A stretch of 64,000 nucleotides of DNA from Acaryochloris sp. CCMEE 5410 (GTDB lineage Bacteria > Cyanobacteriota > Cyanobacteriia > Thermosynechococcales > Thermosynechococcaceae). The translations under genes and the position numbers were made by a program. Positions within the stretch are counted from its first letter, which is position 1; the number at the start of each line of letters is the position of its first letter. Of this stretch, positions 35,401 to 47,816 are shown piece by piece. Where the stretch lies: NCBI RefSeq assembly GCF_000238775.2, contig NZ_AFEJ02000002.1:558001-622000 (forward strand), given 5' to 3'. Below the pieces are notes generated by a model. That model had not been told where the DNA came from and searched no databases. It saw nothing but the letters and a program-made list of their open reading frames with translations.

Positions 35401-38400
35401 TGGCGATCACCCATCAATTCCCCCAATCTGGAATACAGGCTCGGGCTAAAGTGGTACATTTTTTCGGTGTTGCCCATTGGAAAATACCTCTAAACTCACT
35501 CGTCGCCCCCCTCAAACAAGCTTATGGGGAAACGCTGGAATCGGGGGATTTAGAGTTTGCAGCCTACGCAGCCTTTGAAATTTGTGCAACCTCATTTCTG
35601 GCAGGAAATAGCCTCGATGAGATCAAACCAACCATAACTACCTACTGTGATGCCATCACTCAACTTCGCCAGAAATCACAACATGGGTGGAGTCAAATTT
35701 ACTACCAAACAGTCATCGTACTTATAGCAGGCAACAAAACCCCCTGGAATTTAACAGACGATCAATTTGATGAATCCGCTCTCTGTAAGCGCTATCAGGC
35801 AGAAGGAGAAGGACTAGGCACGTTCGTCTTGCATACCAATAAAATGATGCTGGCTTACTTGTTTGGGGCTTTAGAGGTAGCGGCTGATAATGCTGATGTG
35901 GCTCAGCAACATACGGCTAGTGCTACCGCCATGGTCATCCAGCCTATTTTCTACTTTTATGATTCTCTTGTGCAGCTAGAACGGTCGGCATTGCTAGCAG
36001 ATTCCAAAAGACAAGAGCAGCTGATGCAGAGGGTTAAAGGGAATCAAGAGAAGTTTAAGATGTGGAGCACTCATTGTGCCGCTAACCATCAACATAAATA
36101 TGATTTAGTTGAAGCCAAGAAAGCTGAATTAGAGCAGCTATATGCTGAAGCCATTCATCTCTATGATCTGGCAATATCTGGCGCTAAGGCTAACCATTTT
36201 CAACAGGAAGAAGCCCTTGCAAATGAACTTGCTGCCAAGTTTTACCTCGCCTGGGGGAAAGAAAAAGTGGCTGCTAGCTACATGCAAGAGTCTTATCACT
36301 GTTATTCCCGCTGGGGAGCCAAAGCTAAAAGCAACGATCTTGAACAGCGTTATCCTGAGTTGCTCCAACCCATTCTCCAGAAAGCTTCTCAGATTTTCAG
36401 CCCATTGGACACCCTTACAAGCTTCTCTTCACCTAGCCTATCCATTCATTCTTCTGCTTCAGCTCAATCAACGCACAACAGCATCAATACAGCATTCGAT
36501 TTGGCCGCGATTCTCAAAGGTGCTCAAGCCCTTTCAGAGAGTTTACACCTGGATCAATTACTAGAAAAACTCGCGCCGATGATGCTACAAAATTCTGGTG
36601 CAGATCGATTGATTCTACTGCTCCCTGAAGCCGATAGCACTTGGCATGTCAGAGCCACTGCGACCCCTGAAATGATGGAACTGTCTTCAGCTCCTCTGGC
36701 GGATCACCCGGATCTACCCCTACAACTGATTCAGTTCGTTAAAAATACTCAAGAAGCGCTGGCGATTGATGATTTAAAGACCGATTTACCGATCATTGAT
36801 CATTATCTTGAAACCCATCAACCTCAAAGTGTTCTGTGTTTGCCGATTCTGCATCAAGGGCATTTGAATGGACTGGTGTACTTGCAGAACCAATTGGCGT
36901 CGGGGGTATTTACATGCGATCGCATCACCGTCCTTAACTTCCTCTGTTCCCAAGCGGCTATTTCTCTAGAGAATGCTCGTTTGTACCAACTCGAACAAGA
37001 TAAAGCTGCGCAATTAGCCGAATCAGAACACCGTCTGCAAACTTTATTTGATCAGGCGGCAGATGCGGTGTTCTTGTTGGGCGATCAAGGCTTTATTGAC
37101 TGCAATCAGGCGGCGGTTGATCTGCTGCAATATGCCCATAAATCTGAATTATTATCCCTCCACCCCTGCCAAATCTTGCCAGAGAGGCAGCCCAATGGTC
37201 AACGGTCTGCTGATCACGTTCAGGCGATCATGCAGGCCGCCCTAGACCAGTGTTTTCTCCGATTTGAGTGGGTCCATCAACGTTCCAGTGGAGAACACTT
37301 TTGGGCAGAAGTGACCCTCACGCCCATCCAATATCAGGAAGAAATGATCTTCCACTGTACCCTTCGAGATATTGGCGATCGCAAACAGCTAGAGCAAGAA
37401 CAAGCCCGTCTTACTGCCGTTCTCGAAGCCACACCCGATTTTATTGGTATCTCCAATGCTAAAGGTGGGGACGTATGGTGTAATCGTCAGTTGGCGAACC
37501 TTCGCCCTGATTTGATGGCCTTAAGCCAACGATGTATTGCCGACTTTCATCCCCCATGGGTGAACGAATTAGTAGCCAGCGAAGTCATACCGACCGCAAT
37601 CCAGCATGGCAGTTGGTCTGGAGAATTAGCCGTCTTAGATACCGAGGGGAATGAAATACCGGTTTCTCAAGTTGTGATTGCCCATAAAGCAGCGGATGGC
37701 ACCGTTGAAAACTTTTCAACCATCATGCGAGATATTCGCGATCGCAAAATTGCGGAGGCCAACTCTCATCTACTGGCATCCGTGGTTGAATCTTCCAATG
37801 ACGTGATTTTAACGAAGACCTTAGATGGCACCATCACCAGTTGGAATCAAGCAGCCACCGACTTGTTCGGATATTCGGAAGCAGAAGCGATTGGCCAATC
37901 TATCTTAATGTTGTTTCCACCGGATCGACATCATGAAGAAACCCACATTCTGACTTGTCTTAAAGAGAAAAAAAGCATTGAGAACTTTGAAACTGTTCGA
38001 CTTCACAAACAGGGGTATCCCATTGATATATCAGTCACCATCTCCCCTCTGGTAAATGGCCAGGGTGAGGTAATAGGGGCATCAAAAATCGTCAGAGATA
38101 TTCGCGAACGCAAAATTGCGGAGGATGCTTTACGACAAAGTGAAAGTAAATTCCGTAACCTGCTCACAAATTTAGATGGCGTGGTTTATCGCTGCCAAAA
38201 CGATGCAAATTGGACCATGGAGTTTATGAGTGATGCAGTTACAGCTTTGTCTGGCTATCCGGCTGCAGACTTTATCGATAATCGCCACCGCAGCTACACT
38301 AGCATTATCCATCCCGATGATATGGAATGGGTGGATCAAGCCATTAACGAACAACTGACTCGCCATCAACCCTTCTCCCTGGAGTACCGTGTGATCCACC

Positions 38401-41348
38401 GAGATGGTTCAATTCGCTGGGTGACGGAAAAGGGGAAGGGCATTTTTAATGCCGACCATCAACTCCAACATTTAGAAGGTGTGATCGTTGATATTAGCGA
38501 TCGCAAACATACAGAACTGGCCCTTCAACTCAGCGAAGCCCGAGCCAATGCAGCCTTCGATCAGGCTGCCTTGGGTATTGTGGAAATCAATAATCAAACG
38601 GGTAAGATTTCCCGGGTTAATAACTATATGTGCGGCTTGCTGGGCTATAGTCACCTTGAACTACGACAAAAGACCGTTGCCGACATCACCCATCCTGATG
38701 ATTTGTCCGAATCTCATCAATTGATGCAGCTCCTTCAGAAGGGAAAAATTGGTGACTTTACAACCGAGAAACGATATCTCCGAAAGGACGGTGGCATTAT
38801 TTGGTCATCAACCACCGCTACCCTCGTGGAAATGGGAAATGGAGAAGCCCAGTATTCCCTAGGGATGATTCAAGATATTGGCGATCGCAAAGCCGCAGAA
38901 CTGGCCTTGAAGGATAGTCAGGCTCAATTTCGACGGATGACCGAAAACGTACCGGGGATGATCTATCGCTACGTCTTACACCCGGATGGTCGGAATGAGC
39001 TGACCTATATCAGTTCTCAGGTTCGGGAAATATTTGAAATAGAACCCGAAGTGGCACGCCAGGATGCGAGCAAGCTCTGGGAGCGGGTCCATCCCGATGA
39101 CCTTGCTTTTGTCCAATCTGAGGTTCAAGCCTTTCACCAAACCTTGCAATCAACGCCGATTGAATGTCGTCTTCTCCTGCCCCAAAAAGGACTGTGCTGG
39201 ATTCAACTGATCGCTCGCATCGAACGATTGGATAATGGCGATACCGTCTGGGACGGCGTTGCTCTAGATATTAGCGATCGCAAAGCTGCAGAAGAGAACC
39301 TGCGCTTTAGTGAACAACGGTTTCGGCGGGCGATTGAGGATGCCCCTTTCCCGATTATGCTGCATGCCGAAGATGGTGAAGTTCTTCAAATCAACACCAC
39401 CTGGACAGAACTCACGGGCTATACTCACCCCGAGATTCCCTCCACAACCACTTGGGCTCAGCGGGCCTATGGAGAAGATGCGGACCGGGTGATTAAAGAG
39501 GTGATGGCCAAAAAGTACGCTTTAACCTCTCGATGGGAAGAAGGTGAATTTACCATTCACACCAAAGCGGGCGATCAGTGCCGTTGGCAGTTTAGTTCTG
39601 CGCCCTTAGGGACTTTACCGGATGGTCGACGAATTGTCATTTCCATGGCAGTGGATGTTACCCAACGACGTCAAGCTGAAGATGAATTAGAACAAGCCAA
39701 TCAACAGCTCGAGGAATACTCCCACACTCTGGAGCAAAAAGTTGAGGAACGAACCCAGGCACTCCAAATAGCCAAGGAACAGGCGGATGGGGCCAACCAA
39801 GCGAAGAGTGAATTCCTAGCCAATATGAGCCATGAACTTCGCACCCCTCTCAACGGCATTTTAGGCTATGCCCAAATCCTCAATCGGTCTTCAACATTAA
39901 AGGAACAAGAACGTCACGGCATTAAAGTTATCCACCAATGTGGTTCCCATTTACTCAGCCTGATTGATGACATCTTAGATCTAGCCAAAATTGAAGCCCG
40001 TAAGTTGGAAATAGTGCCAGTTGATACCTACTTACCCACGGTGCTTCACAGCGTGGTCGAAATGTGCAAAATCAAAGCTCAGCAAAAGGGGATAGATTTT
40101 GTTTATACTCCCCAGGGCCTACCTGTAGGGGTCAAGGTTGATGAAAAATGTCTGCGGCAAGTATTAATCAATTTATTAGGCAATGCCATCAAATTTACGG
40201 ATTATGGCTCGGTCACTCTCCAAGTTGAAGTTTTGAACACCACTGACCTGGAAACGTCACTTCTATTTCAGGTCATCGATACGGGTATCGGGATTGCTGA
40301 AGCAGATCTCTCCAAACTCTTTGATGCCTTTGAACAAGTTGGAGCCCGTGAACGACGAGCAGAAGGCACAGGTTTAGGACTGGCCATCAGTCAGCGTATT
40401 GTTCAACTGATGGGCAGCAATATTCAAGTCAAAAGCCAAGTGGGAATAGGAAGCGAGTTCTCCTTTAAGGTCGACCTCCCTCTCACGGAGAATCGGGTTC
40501 AATACCAAGTTATTCTCAACAACCACGATCGCATTATCGGCTACCAAGGTGAGCGCAAACGGATTCTCGTGGTTGATGACCATGAGGACAATGTCGTGAT
40601 GCTAGCCAATCTCTTGAAACCCCTCGGATTTAATGTAGACGTGGCCCATAATGGCTTAGAAGCATTGGAAAAGCTCAGCCATCACCCAGATTTAGTCCTC
40701 ACGGATTTATCCATGCCCGTAATGGATGGATTTGAGTTATTACTCCATATTCGTGGCAAGGCCGATCTCCAAACCCTCAAGTTCATCGTTTCTTCAGCCT
40801 CAGTTGATCCCATTCACCATCAACAAGCGTTAGATATGGGTAGCGATGCTTTTCTCGCTAAACCCATTGATACCCAAGCTTTATTTCAGACCTTTTCCGA
40901 ACAGCTTAATTTGGATTGGATTTACGAAGCGCTAGCCCCCTCGCCCGAGCAGATGGAGGTTGCTTCACCAGAAATAATGTCTAACGCAACCCAAACCGTA
41001 AAAAGCGCTTCGCCAACGGCTCAACCGAACTTAATTACCGACCCGTCAGGCTTGTCAGACGTTGATGGGGAGAGAACATCTCCAGTCCTTCTTAACTCTC
41101 CTACCAAGGAAAAAGAATCATTTTCAAACCTAGTTTACCCACCTAAAGAGATCTTAGACAAACTAGTAGGCATGGCCAATAAAGGTAGTATATTTGAAAT
41201 CAAAGATGAGTTATTAGACATTCAAATGTCCTGCCCAAAATATCAATTCTTTTGCCAGAAAATATTACATTGGTCAAACCACTTTGAACTGAATAAAATT
41301 CAAGCTTTTTTACAAGATGCTTACAACAATCATCAAGAAAGTAGATAG
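32439..41348 (+). CDS. Giant Ser/Thr kinase-ATPase-GAF-PAS-histidine kinase-receiver protein 1
   Basis: Up to 2,982 residues (numbers from TTG 32400). I prefer ATG 32439, which has GGGA upstream and matches the paralog's N-terminus. Order: Ser/Thr kinase with [10 protein letters not shown] (about 149) and DFGIAS (170); AAA-type ATPase with Walker A GFSGIGKT (349) and Walker [10 protein letters not shown] (478); a long helical region; GAF (about 1,367-1,530); about seven PAS domains (1,540-2,422); coiled coil; HisKA with His at about 2,478 ([11 protein letters not shown]); HATPase; receiver with phospho-acceptor Asp at about 2,769 ([11 protein letters not shown]). It is intact and cytoplasmic; there is no membrane segment. 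Several PAC ends carry HIP1 octamers. Confidence 0.92.
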   Translation: MDLSDMRLTPSARLSGYTPLEMLHEGQKTRVYRALRVIDQQPVVIKTTPPQVILSFSDHLAFRNQFTISHNLDHPGIITTYGLESYDQTYALVMEDIQGIPLSQFLQSSISLKVGLKIALQLADVLHYLGQQRVLHKDIKPANILIHPQTLQVKLIDFGIASLLPKETQEIKNPNSLEGTLAYMAPEQTGRMNRGIDFRSDFYGLGVTLFELFAGQLPFQADEPMEWLHCHIAQEPPSLTQFGVPEAIATIVAKLLAKNAEDRYQSALGLKHDLEHCLFQWTNKGAVEPFEVGRRDVCDRFLIPEKLYGREKEVQTLLDTFDRVVEGSSELLLVAGFSGIGKTAVVNEIHKPITRQKGYFIKGKFDQFNRNIPFAAFVQAFRSLMGQLLGESDAALDQWKSRILAAVGNSGQILIEVVPELEQIIGKQPAVQELAGEAGQNRFNLVFSRFVEVLATQEHPLVIFLDDLQWADAASLNLLKLIMEGVGLDINTKHLLMVGAYRDNEIFSAHPLMLALEEIDSYVAIQTLTLPSLEALSIQEIAVDTLHCPEETAIPLSQLIYQITQGNPFFCIQFLQELYQAGQIFFDYEVGHWKYNLHKVHQLAFNTDLLDFMVARLRKLPLSTQEIIRLAACIGNTVDLDTLATISRQSPGQITEHLWTALQGGFIVPASENYKFFYGNSVSSLAIEAPSTYHFAHDRIQQAAYLLLPDELRIKTHYTIGQLLLARTQEHQIDNNIFEIVSHLNISSEQLNTETEIRELIKLNLQAADKALISTGYSTGLRCICTSITLLHKLGNDIWSVNRELALLLHEKAAELAYLSADIATMDACIEEVLLHATTTLEKVSVYKTKIQAQTASRQPLLAVRTALKILDELGVKIPLYPSDADIEAILNKTQTALLDLSIDRLLDQPINQNRRQLAIVEILGVVHSAAFFAAPQLISIEICTRLGICLQYGHCPESAHTYVDYGLLLCGVLNDIDSGYQFGELALAITHQFPQSGIQARAKVVHFFGVAHWKIPLNSLVAPLKQAYGETLESGDLEFAAYAAFEICATSFLAGNSLDEIKPTITTYCDAITQLRQKSQHGWSQIYYQTVIVLIAGNKTPWNLTDDQFDESALCKRYQAEGEGLGTFVLHTNKMMLAYLFGALEVAADNADVAQQHTASATAMVIQPIFYFYDSLVQLERSALLADSKRQEQLMQRVKGNQEKFKMWSTHCAANHQHKYDLVEAKKAELEQLYAEAIHLYDLAISGAKANHFQQEEALANELAAKFYLAWGKEKVAASYMQESYHCYSRWGAKAKSNDLEQRYPELLQPILQKASQIFSPLDTLTSFSSPSLSIHSSASAQSTHNSINTAFDLAAILKGAQALSESLHLDQLLEKLAPMMLQNSGADRLILLLPEADSTWHVRATATPEMMELSSAPLADHPDLPLQLIQFVKNTQEALAIDDLKTDLPIIDHYLETHQPQSVLCLPILHQGHLNGLVYLQNQLASGVFTCDRITVLNFLCSQAAISLENARLYQLEQDKAAQLAESEHRLQTLFDQAADAVFLLGDQGFIDCNQAAVDLLQYAHKSELLSLHPCQILPERQPNGQRSADHVQAIMQAALDQCFLRFEWVHQRSSGEHFWAEVTLTPIQYQEEMIFHCTLRDIGDRKQLEQEQARLTAVLEATPDFIGISNAKGGDVWCNRQLANLRPDLMALSQRCIADFHPPWVNELVASEVIPTAIQHGSWSGELAVLDTEGNEIPVSQVVIAHKAADGTVENFSTIMRDIRDRKIAEANSHLLASVVESSNDVILTKTLDGTITSWNQAATDLFGYSEAEAIGQSILMLFPPDRHHEETHILTCLKEKKSIENFETVRLHKQGYPIDISVTISPLVNGQGEVIGASKIVRDIRERKIAEDALRQSESKFRNLLTNLDGVVYRCQNDANWTMEFMSDAVTALSGYPAADFIDNRHRSYTSIIHPDDMEWVDQAINEQLTRHQPFSLEYRVIHRDGSIRWVTEKGKGIFNADHQLQHLEGVIVDISDRKHTELALQLSEARANAAFDQAALGIVEINNQTGKISRVNNYMCGLLGYSHLELRQKTVADITHPDDLSESHQLMQLLQKGKIGDFTTEKRYLRKDGGIIWSSTTATLVEMGNGEAQYSLGMIQDIGDRKAAELALKDSQAQFRRMTENVPGMIYRYVLHPDGRNELTYISSQVREIFEIEPEVARQDASKLWERVHPDDLAFVQSEVQAFHQTLQSTPIECRLLLPQKGLCWIQLIARIERLDNGDTVWDGVALDISDRKAAEENLRFSEQRFRRAIEDAPFPIMLHAEDGEVLQINTTWTELTGYTHPEIPSTTTWAQRAYGEDADRVIKEVMAKKYALTSRWEEGEFTIHTKAGDQCRWQFSSAPLGTLPDGRRIVISMAVDVTQRRQAEDELEQANQQLEEYSHTLEQKVEERTQALQIAKEQADGANQAKSEFLANMSHELRTPLNGILGYAQILNRSSTLKEQERHGIKVIHQCGSHLLSLIDDILDLAKIEARKLEIVPVDTYLPTVLHSVVEMCKIKAQQKGIDFVYTPQGLPVGVKVDEKCLRQVLINLLGNAIKFTDYGSVTLQVEVLNTTDLETSLLFQVIDTGIGIAEADLSKLFDAFEQVGARERRAEGTGLGLAISQRIVQLMGSNIQVKSQVGIGSEFSFKVDLPLTENRVQYQVILNNHDRIIGYQGERKRILVVDDHEDNVVMLANLLKPLGFNVDVAHNGLEALEKLSHHPDLVLTDLSMPVMDGFELLLHIRGKADLQTLKFIVSSASVDPIHHQQALDMGSDAFLAKPIDTQALFQTFSEQLNLDWIYEALAPSPEQMEVASPEIMSNATQTVKSASPTAQPNLITDPSGLSDVDGERTSPVLLNSPTKEKESFSNLVYPPKEILDKLVGMANKGSIFEIKDELLDIQMSCPKYQFFCQKILHWSNHFELNKIQAFLQDAYNNHQESR

Positions 41349-41495
41349 AAAAAGTTGTCTATCTCATCGCCCTATTTACTAGGCTAATTTCTTCAGATAA
41401 GAGAGTTGAAATCTGATCTCATTTTCTGGTGTTCATTCCCTATATTTATCAGCCCAAAAGATTCATCTATTGCTGAGGCCAAGGCTTAGCAGAAT

Positions 41496-44400
41496 ATGGC
41501 ACCCAATCTTGATGCCCCCTTCCCTTCCATCCCAGGCTATACCATCTCAGAACAGCTCCACGAAGGACATCATTCTGCTGTCTATCGAGCTTTTTCTAAG
41601 GAACAGCAGCAATCGGTCATTCTCAAGGTCTTACGGTCGCGGTTGCCCCACTTGCGGGAGCTGGTCAAATTTCGCAATCAGTTCACCCTGACGCAACATC
41701 TCAATATCCCAGGGGTGGTTAAACCACTTTGCTTGGTGCCCTGGAACAGCAGCTATGTTCTGGTGATGGTGGATCATCATGCTCTCCCCCTTCACCACTA
41801 CTCCCTCCATCAGCCCCTTGATTGGCCCCAGGTGCTGGAAATAGCCCTCCAACTGGCTGATATTCTCCACCATCTCAGTCAATCGCGAATTATTCATAAG
41901 GATATTAAACCGGCCAATATCCTGATTCATCCTCAGTCTCAGCAGGTCTGGCTGATCGATTTCAGCATTGCCTCCCTCTTACCGAAAGAACGACAGGTTC
42001 TCCAAAGTCCAGGGAATTTGGAAGGGACCCTGGCCTATCTGGCCCCCGAACAGACCGGACGAATGAACCGAGGTATCGACTACCGAACCGATTTTTATGG
42101 ATTGGGGATAACGCTCTATGAGTTACTGACTGGCAAGCTTCCCTTTGCTACGGATGACTGGATGGAATTGGTTCATTGCCATCTAGCGAAGCCACCACAG
42201 CCGCCCCACGAGGTGAATTCTCAGATTCCTATGTCGGTCTCCCAAGTGGTGTTGAAGTTGATGGCCAAGAATGCGGAAGACCGTTACCAAAGTGCGTTGG
42301 GGCTAAAGCATGATCTGCAACGGTGTTTAGAGCTGAGGCACGACCAGGACAGCGATGAAACCTTTGAGTTGGGGGTGCGAGATGTTTGCGATCGCTTCTT
42401 GATACCGGAAAAACTCTATGGCCGTGAACCGGAAGTCCAGACGTTGCTCAATGCTTTTGAACGAGTGGCCCAGGGGAATTCAGAGTTAGTGCTGGTGGCT
42501 GGATTTTCAGGCATTGGCAAAACGGCGGTGGTCCATGAAGTACATAAGCCCATCACCCAGAAAAAGGGCTACTTTATCAAAGGAAAGTTTGACCAGTTCA
42601 ACCGCAACATCCCCTTCTCCGCCTTTGTCCAAGCCTTTCGCGGCTTAATGGCCCAGCTCCTGGGTGAAACGGACGATCGCTTAGCCCGTTGGAAAACCCA
42701 AATTCTAGAGGCTGTGGGGGAGAGTGGTCAGGTCCTACTGGAGGTAATTCCGGAACTGGAGCATATTATTGGTGAGCAGCCCGCCGTCCCAGAATTGTCT
42801 GGTCTCTCTGCCCAAAATCGATTTAATCGGTTGTTTAGCCAATTCGTCCAGGTCTTTACCACGCCAGAACATCCCTTAGTTATCTTTTTGGATGATCTGC
42901 AGTGGGTCGATTCGGCTTCCTTGGGTCTGCTTAAATTGCTAATGGTCGAAGCCCAGGCAGGCCACCTGCTTGTCCTCGGTGCTTATCGAGATAATGAGGT
43001 ATTCCCGGCTCATCCGTTGATGCTGACGGTAGATGAGCTAAAGAAGCAACATGCCGCAGTCCACACCATCACCTTGGCCCCCCTTGGGCAGCTCCATGTC
43101 AATCAACTGGTTGCGGACACCCTGCTATGTGAACCAGAAGTAGCAGTCCCCTTATCTAAGCTGGTGTACCAAAAGACCCAGGGCAATCCCTTCTTTATGA
43201 CCCAATTCTTGCTGGGGTTGCAGAGTGATGGTCATCTGACTTTTGACCGTGATCTGGGATATTGGCAGTGTGATTTGGTCCAGGTGCAACAACTGGCATT
43301 GACGGATGATGTCGTGGCGTTTATGGAAGCGCGACTCCAAAAGCTCCCCACTCCCACCCAAGATGTTTTAAAGCTGGCAGCCTGTATTGGAAACCTGTTT
43401 GACTTGGCTACTTTGTCACTGGTTTGCGATCGCAACTCCCAAACCGTCGCCTCCGATCTATGGCCAGCCCTGCAAGCGGGCCTTGTTATTCCCGAAAGTG
43501 CCCTATACAAGTTTTTCCAGGGTGAGAATCGAGACCTCACGGATACAGTAGCCATAACGACTTCCTACCGTTTTTTGCATGATCGGGTGCAGCAAGCCGC
43601 CTACGCTCTGATTCCAGAGACGCAAAAGCAAACCACCCATATTGATATTGGCCGATCGCTGCTCAACCGACTATCCCCCACAGAGATCGAAGACCGACTC
43701 TTTGATATCGTTAATCACTGGAATGTCGGTATTGATATCCTCAAGGATCCTACGGAACAAGAGCAGCTTTGCCAGCTCAACCTCAGAGCAGGAGAAAAAG
43801 CCAAGGGGACAATTGCCTATGATATGGCTCAGCATTACGCGGCAACGGCGGTTCAATTCCTCCATCCCCAGAGTTGGCAAACGGATTATGCCCAAACACT
43901 AGCCATCCATAACTTGTCCGCTGAAGTAGCCTACCTCAATGGCGATTTTGCCCAAGTTACTCACTGGACTGAGCAGATATTGCAGAATGTGCAGCGGTTG
44001 GATCAAACAAAAGCTTATGAAATCAAGATTCTGGCAACGGTTGCCCAAAAGCAGTTTTTAGAGGCGATTGAATTAGGGCGACAGGTTCTAAAACCGTTAG
44101 ATATCGATATTCCGCGGGAGCCTGATACCCAGGAGATCCAACAGGCTCTTGACGCTACAGCTAAGCTAGTTCCTCAAGCTCAAATTCAGTCTCTGGTGGA
44201 TTTACCAGAGATGACGGATCCGAAGTCCCTGGCTGCCCTGCGCATTCTCAATAGCATTGCGGTCAGCGTTTACTTGGCTCAGCCCCAGCTTTTTCCTCTG
44301 ATTGTTCTTGCTCAAGTCAAACTGTCGATCTTGCATGGCAATGCCCCTATCTCGGCCGGAGCATACGCTCGCTACAGTTTGGTGCTGTGCGGCAAGGTCA

Positions 44401-46412
44401 ATGATATTGAAGCAGGCTATGCCTTTGGTCAATTAGCCTTAACCCTCTCAGATCGGTTCGGCAATCGAGAAATCAACACCCGTGTTCTTTTGATGGTGGG
44501 GGCATTAACATTGCCCTGGCAGCAGCACTTGAATACGGCCATTCCGCTTCTGCAACAGGGCTATATCGATGGCCTGGAATCTGGCAGTCTAGAAGCGGCG
44601 GCCCTGAGTCATTACTACGAAAGTCAATCTGCATATTTAGTGGGTCAAGAGCTGGGGGACTTTGAGCAACAAACTCGGCTCTACAGCGAACATATTCGTC
44701 AAATTAAGCAGGCGGTCCATCTGCAGAATAACGAGCTTTTCCGTCAAGTTGCCTTGAACTTGATGGGAGAGGGAGACGATCCTTGGGCGTTAGCTGGAGA
44801 GGCGTTTGATGAAACGGTGATGCTGCCACAGTATCAAGCCACCAATAATCTGTTGGGATTATTCTGCTTCCATCTTCACAAACTGATGCTGTGCTATTGG
44901 TTTAATCAACCAGAGCAAGCCATAGCCCATGCCCGGCAAGGAGTGGACTATCTATCTGGGGTAACGGCTCAGGCAACCGTTCCAGTCTTCTACTTTTATG
45001 ATTCATTGGCGAGGCTATCTGAGTCAGTCTCTGATAGCCATCTAGCCACCCCAGACCAGTCAGATTCCAGCTTAGATTTAGAGGTCGTTCACGCGAATCG
45101 TGCCAAGTTAGAGCATTGGGCAAAATTTTGCCCAGAGAACTTCCAGCACAAACTGGACTTAATTAACGCAGAGTATCACGCTCGCCTGGGGCAAAAGCTG
45201 GAAGCGATAGAGCATTATGACCGCGCCATTCAAGGGGCGAAGGAAAACCAGTATATCCAAGAAGAAGCCCTTGCCCATGAACTGACCGCCAAGTTTTATC
45301 TGAATTGGGGAAAAGAACAGGCGGCAGTCGGTTACTTGCAGGCAGCTTACTACTGCTATGCCCGTTGGGGAGCCACCGCTAAAACGGATGAATTGGAATG
45401 GTGTTATCCCGACCTCCTCCAACCGATTCTCCAACAGGCCAGTCAAGCATCCACCTCTTTGGGCACTTTAAACAATATTGCACCGCTGAAGCTGTCCATT
45501 CATTCGTCCACCAGCACATCTGAACCGTCCACCCAAGGCGTTAATCAAACTCTGGATCTCGCTGCCATTTTGAGATCTGGCCAAGCGCTGTCTACCAGCC
45601 TTGATCTGGATGAGCTGCTAGAAAAACTGGCTGGAATAGGGCTACGGACGTCTGGCGCAGATAGATTGAATCTTTTGCTACCGGAAGAGGACGGTTCTTG
45701 GCAAATCAGAGTCAACGCTACGCCTGAGACCACACAACTGGATGCTACTCCTCTGACCGCTCCTACTAACCTACCGATTCAACTGATTCAATACGTCAAA
45801 CATACCCAGGAAGTTCTGTGTATTGATGGCTTGGAAGCAGAATTGCCCATCATTGATCCGTACCTGCAAGGCTGTCAACCTCGGAGTGTCCTTTGTCTTC
45901 CTCTCCTGCATCAAGGGAGCCTCAACGGGCTTCTGTATCTAGAGAATCAAGCAATGGCTGGGGTATTTACTTGCGATCGCATCACCGTCCTTAACTTCCT
46001 CTGTTCCCAAGCTGCGATTTCCCTAGAGAATGCCAAACTCTATAAATCGGCAACCCTCAAATCCTCCATCATCGAATCGGCGATTGATGGCATGGCGATA
46101 TTAGAAGATGGCAAATATGTGTATTTGAATGAAGCCCATATCTCTCTATTTGGCTATGAAGTAGAAGAGTTGAAGGGGCAAAGCTGGGAGAAACTCTATT
46201 CCCCATTAGAGGTAGAACGCTTAAGGGAAACAGCTTTCTCATCATTGGCAAAGAAAAGGCAATGGACGGGAGAAGCAACCGCAACTTGCAAAGATGGCAG
46301 TTCTTTCGCTGAAGAAGTCAGTGGGCGTAAGCACAGAATCGGGGATGTATGGCTCAAAGAAAAACGGGTCAAGGACAATAGATCCTGTACCCGAATCAAA
46401 AACTTGTCATGA
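41496..46412 (+). pseudogene. Giant hybrid kinase 2, 5' part, interrupted by ISKra4-type element
   Basis: 1,638 residues: 1,609 native, then about 29 read from the inserted element before a stop. Domains as in paralog 1: Ser/Thr kinase ([10 protein letters not shown] near residue 134), ATPase (GFSGIGKT near 336, FLDDLQWVD), helical region, GAF (about 1,352-1,515) and the start of a PAS domain that ends at EEVS. Similarity to paralog 1 is high in the kinase, ATPase and GAF parts. The IS lies in the PAS domain with a 9-bp target duplication. The 5' product, if made, would lack the histidine kinase half. Confidence 0.9.
46314..46322 (+). repeat. Target-site duplication, left copy (GAAGTCAGT)
   Basis: The nonamer GAAGTCAGT lies immediately before the left end of the element and is repeated exactly at 47808-47816 after its right end, the expected footprint of a recent insertion. 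Confidence 0.92.
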
Positions 46413-47807
46413 GCCTAACATCGCAATTGCCAACCGTACTAGAGCATCACGAATTTCTAGAACAGGTCGAAGCACTCAAAGAATCACCCAGCCTGAGTCA
46501 GATGGTTTATATCGTTCTGCAAATGGGTTTGTATTTGGCTCGATGGCTTCTGGAGGATGAACTCTCACGGCGAGCAAAAACAGTATTTGAATGGCCTAGG
46601 TGTAGCACCTGCGGAACCCGCTTGCACTCGAAGGGATGGGAATCTCGTCAGATGCAGACACTGGTGGGAAATATTTACTGAAAGCGACGGGTGGGTCGTT
46701 GTCCAAAAGGGTGTCCAGGTAGTCTATCAGCTCCTCTGGACCAATCCATTGGGATTACCTCTTACCAGCACAGCAGTAAAGAACTGGTGCGTCTAGGCTG
46801 CTTGTTAAGTCTATTTATGCCCTATGAACTGGCCAGTTGGATGCTGAGTCAGTGGAGTGGTTTATCCGTCAGTTCATCAAGCTTGTGGAATTGGGTGCAA
46901 GTCATGGGCAACAAAGCTTATCAGGAGCTAGAGGCTCAACTCAAAGCTCAAGCATCAGGTGAACAGGCTCCTAGTGAAGCGATTTCAGAGGTGTTGTCTG
47001 CTCTGCCTTTGGCCATTGCTGCTGACGGTGTGATGGTGCCCTTTCGCCCCACTCCGAAAACCCCCAAGGGAAAAATCCAGTGGCGAGAAGTTAAAGTCGC
47101 TATCTTAGCCCGCCTGGGAACACGGCTCACCCGAGCTAAAAAGAGTGTCCCCCAACTACTGCGTCGAAGACTGGTAGCAGTATTGGGCGATATCGACCAG
47201 TTCATCCCCTTACTGCAACTCGAAGCCCGCAAACAAGACTTTGAATCGGCCCCAAGCGTCATCTGGTTGAGTGATGGGGGGCGAGGCTTCTGGCGAGTCT
47301 ACCGCACCTTGTTCTCTCACTGTGCTGTGGCAGTTCTCGATTTTTTCATGCAGCAGGCCATCTTGCACGAGCAACAAAAGTGATGTTTGGGGATGTTCGC
47401 TCTGCTCAAGCCCAAGCCTGGTTTCGGCGCTGGCGACACCAATTGCGACATGGGCAACACCTATTAGTATTGCGGTCCTTGACGATGTTGATTCACTCAC
47501 AATTGTTTACGGGCAAATCTTTTACGACGTTGCTCCAGGTACAGGCTTATTTCCAGCGCCATCTGCGACACATCCAATATCGCCACTTTGAACAACTACA
47601 GATACCGCTGGGGTCAGGAATGGTCGAAAGTGCTTGTAAGTGGCTGATTCAACAGCGCTTTAAGGGGGTTGGTATGCGCTGGAGTGAGGATGGTTTCAAT
47701 CATCTACTCATGCTGCGGCTTGCCTGGGTCAATCAACGGTTTGACTCCCTATTCCCAGGGGTAACCATTCCGAAGTCTAAGGCATCCCCGATCCATTAGC
47801 TACGCCC
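46323..47807 (+). mobile_element. ISKra4-type insertion sequence, 1,485 bp
   Basis: The ends form imperfect inverted repeats: left GGGCGTAAGCACAGAATCGG and right, on the minus strand, GGGCGTAGCTAATGGATCGG, both continuing GGATG. Flanked by the 9-bp duplication GAAGTCAGT. It carries one transposase frame, on the plus strand. Removing the element and one duplication copy (1,494 bp) restores the kinase gene in frame. Confidence 0.92.
46409..47799 (+). pseudogene. ISKra4-type transposase, inactivated by stop and frameshift
   Basis: The frame from ATG 46409 reads MSLTSQLPTVLEHHEF and the zinc-finger-like RCSTCGTRLHSKG. A TGA at 46679-46681 replaces a probable Trp in IY-KRRVGRCPKGCPG. It continues in the same frame (GYLASW-like helix, IAADGVMVPFRP, VIWLSDGGRGFW) to about 47345, where a one-base loss in a run of T shifts the frame at LDFF/HAAGHL. 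The rest (MFGDVRSAQAQAWF, LGSGMVESACKWLIQQRF, GMRWSEDG) ends at 47799. The DGV, SDGG and GSGMVES blocks suit ISKra4. Two separate lesions argue that it is dead. Confidence 0.85.
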
Positions 47808-47816
47808 GAAGTCAGT
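47808..47816 (+). repeat. Target-site duplication, right copy (GAAGTCAGT)
   Basis: Exact copy of 46314-46322, immediately after the right IS end. The kinase coding sequence resumes in frame directly after it (LFLLDDDKLICICRDISDRK). Confidence 0.92.

Noticed and set aside
41349-41495. Small hairpin AGATAGA/TCTATCT after giant kinase 1
   Set aside because: Overlaps the stop codon and lacks a T-tract; too weak to call a terminator.
46409-47799. Programmed frameshifting in the ISKra4-type transposase
   Set aside because: There is also an in-frame TGA, so two lesions; simple inactivation is more likely.
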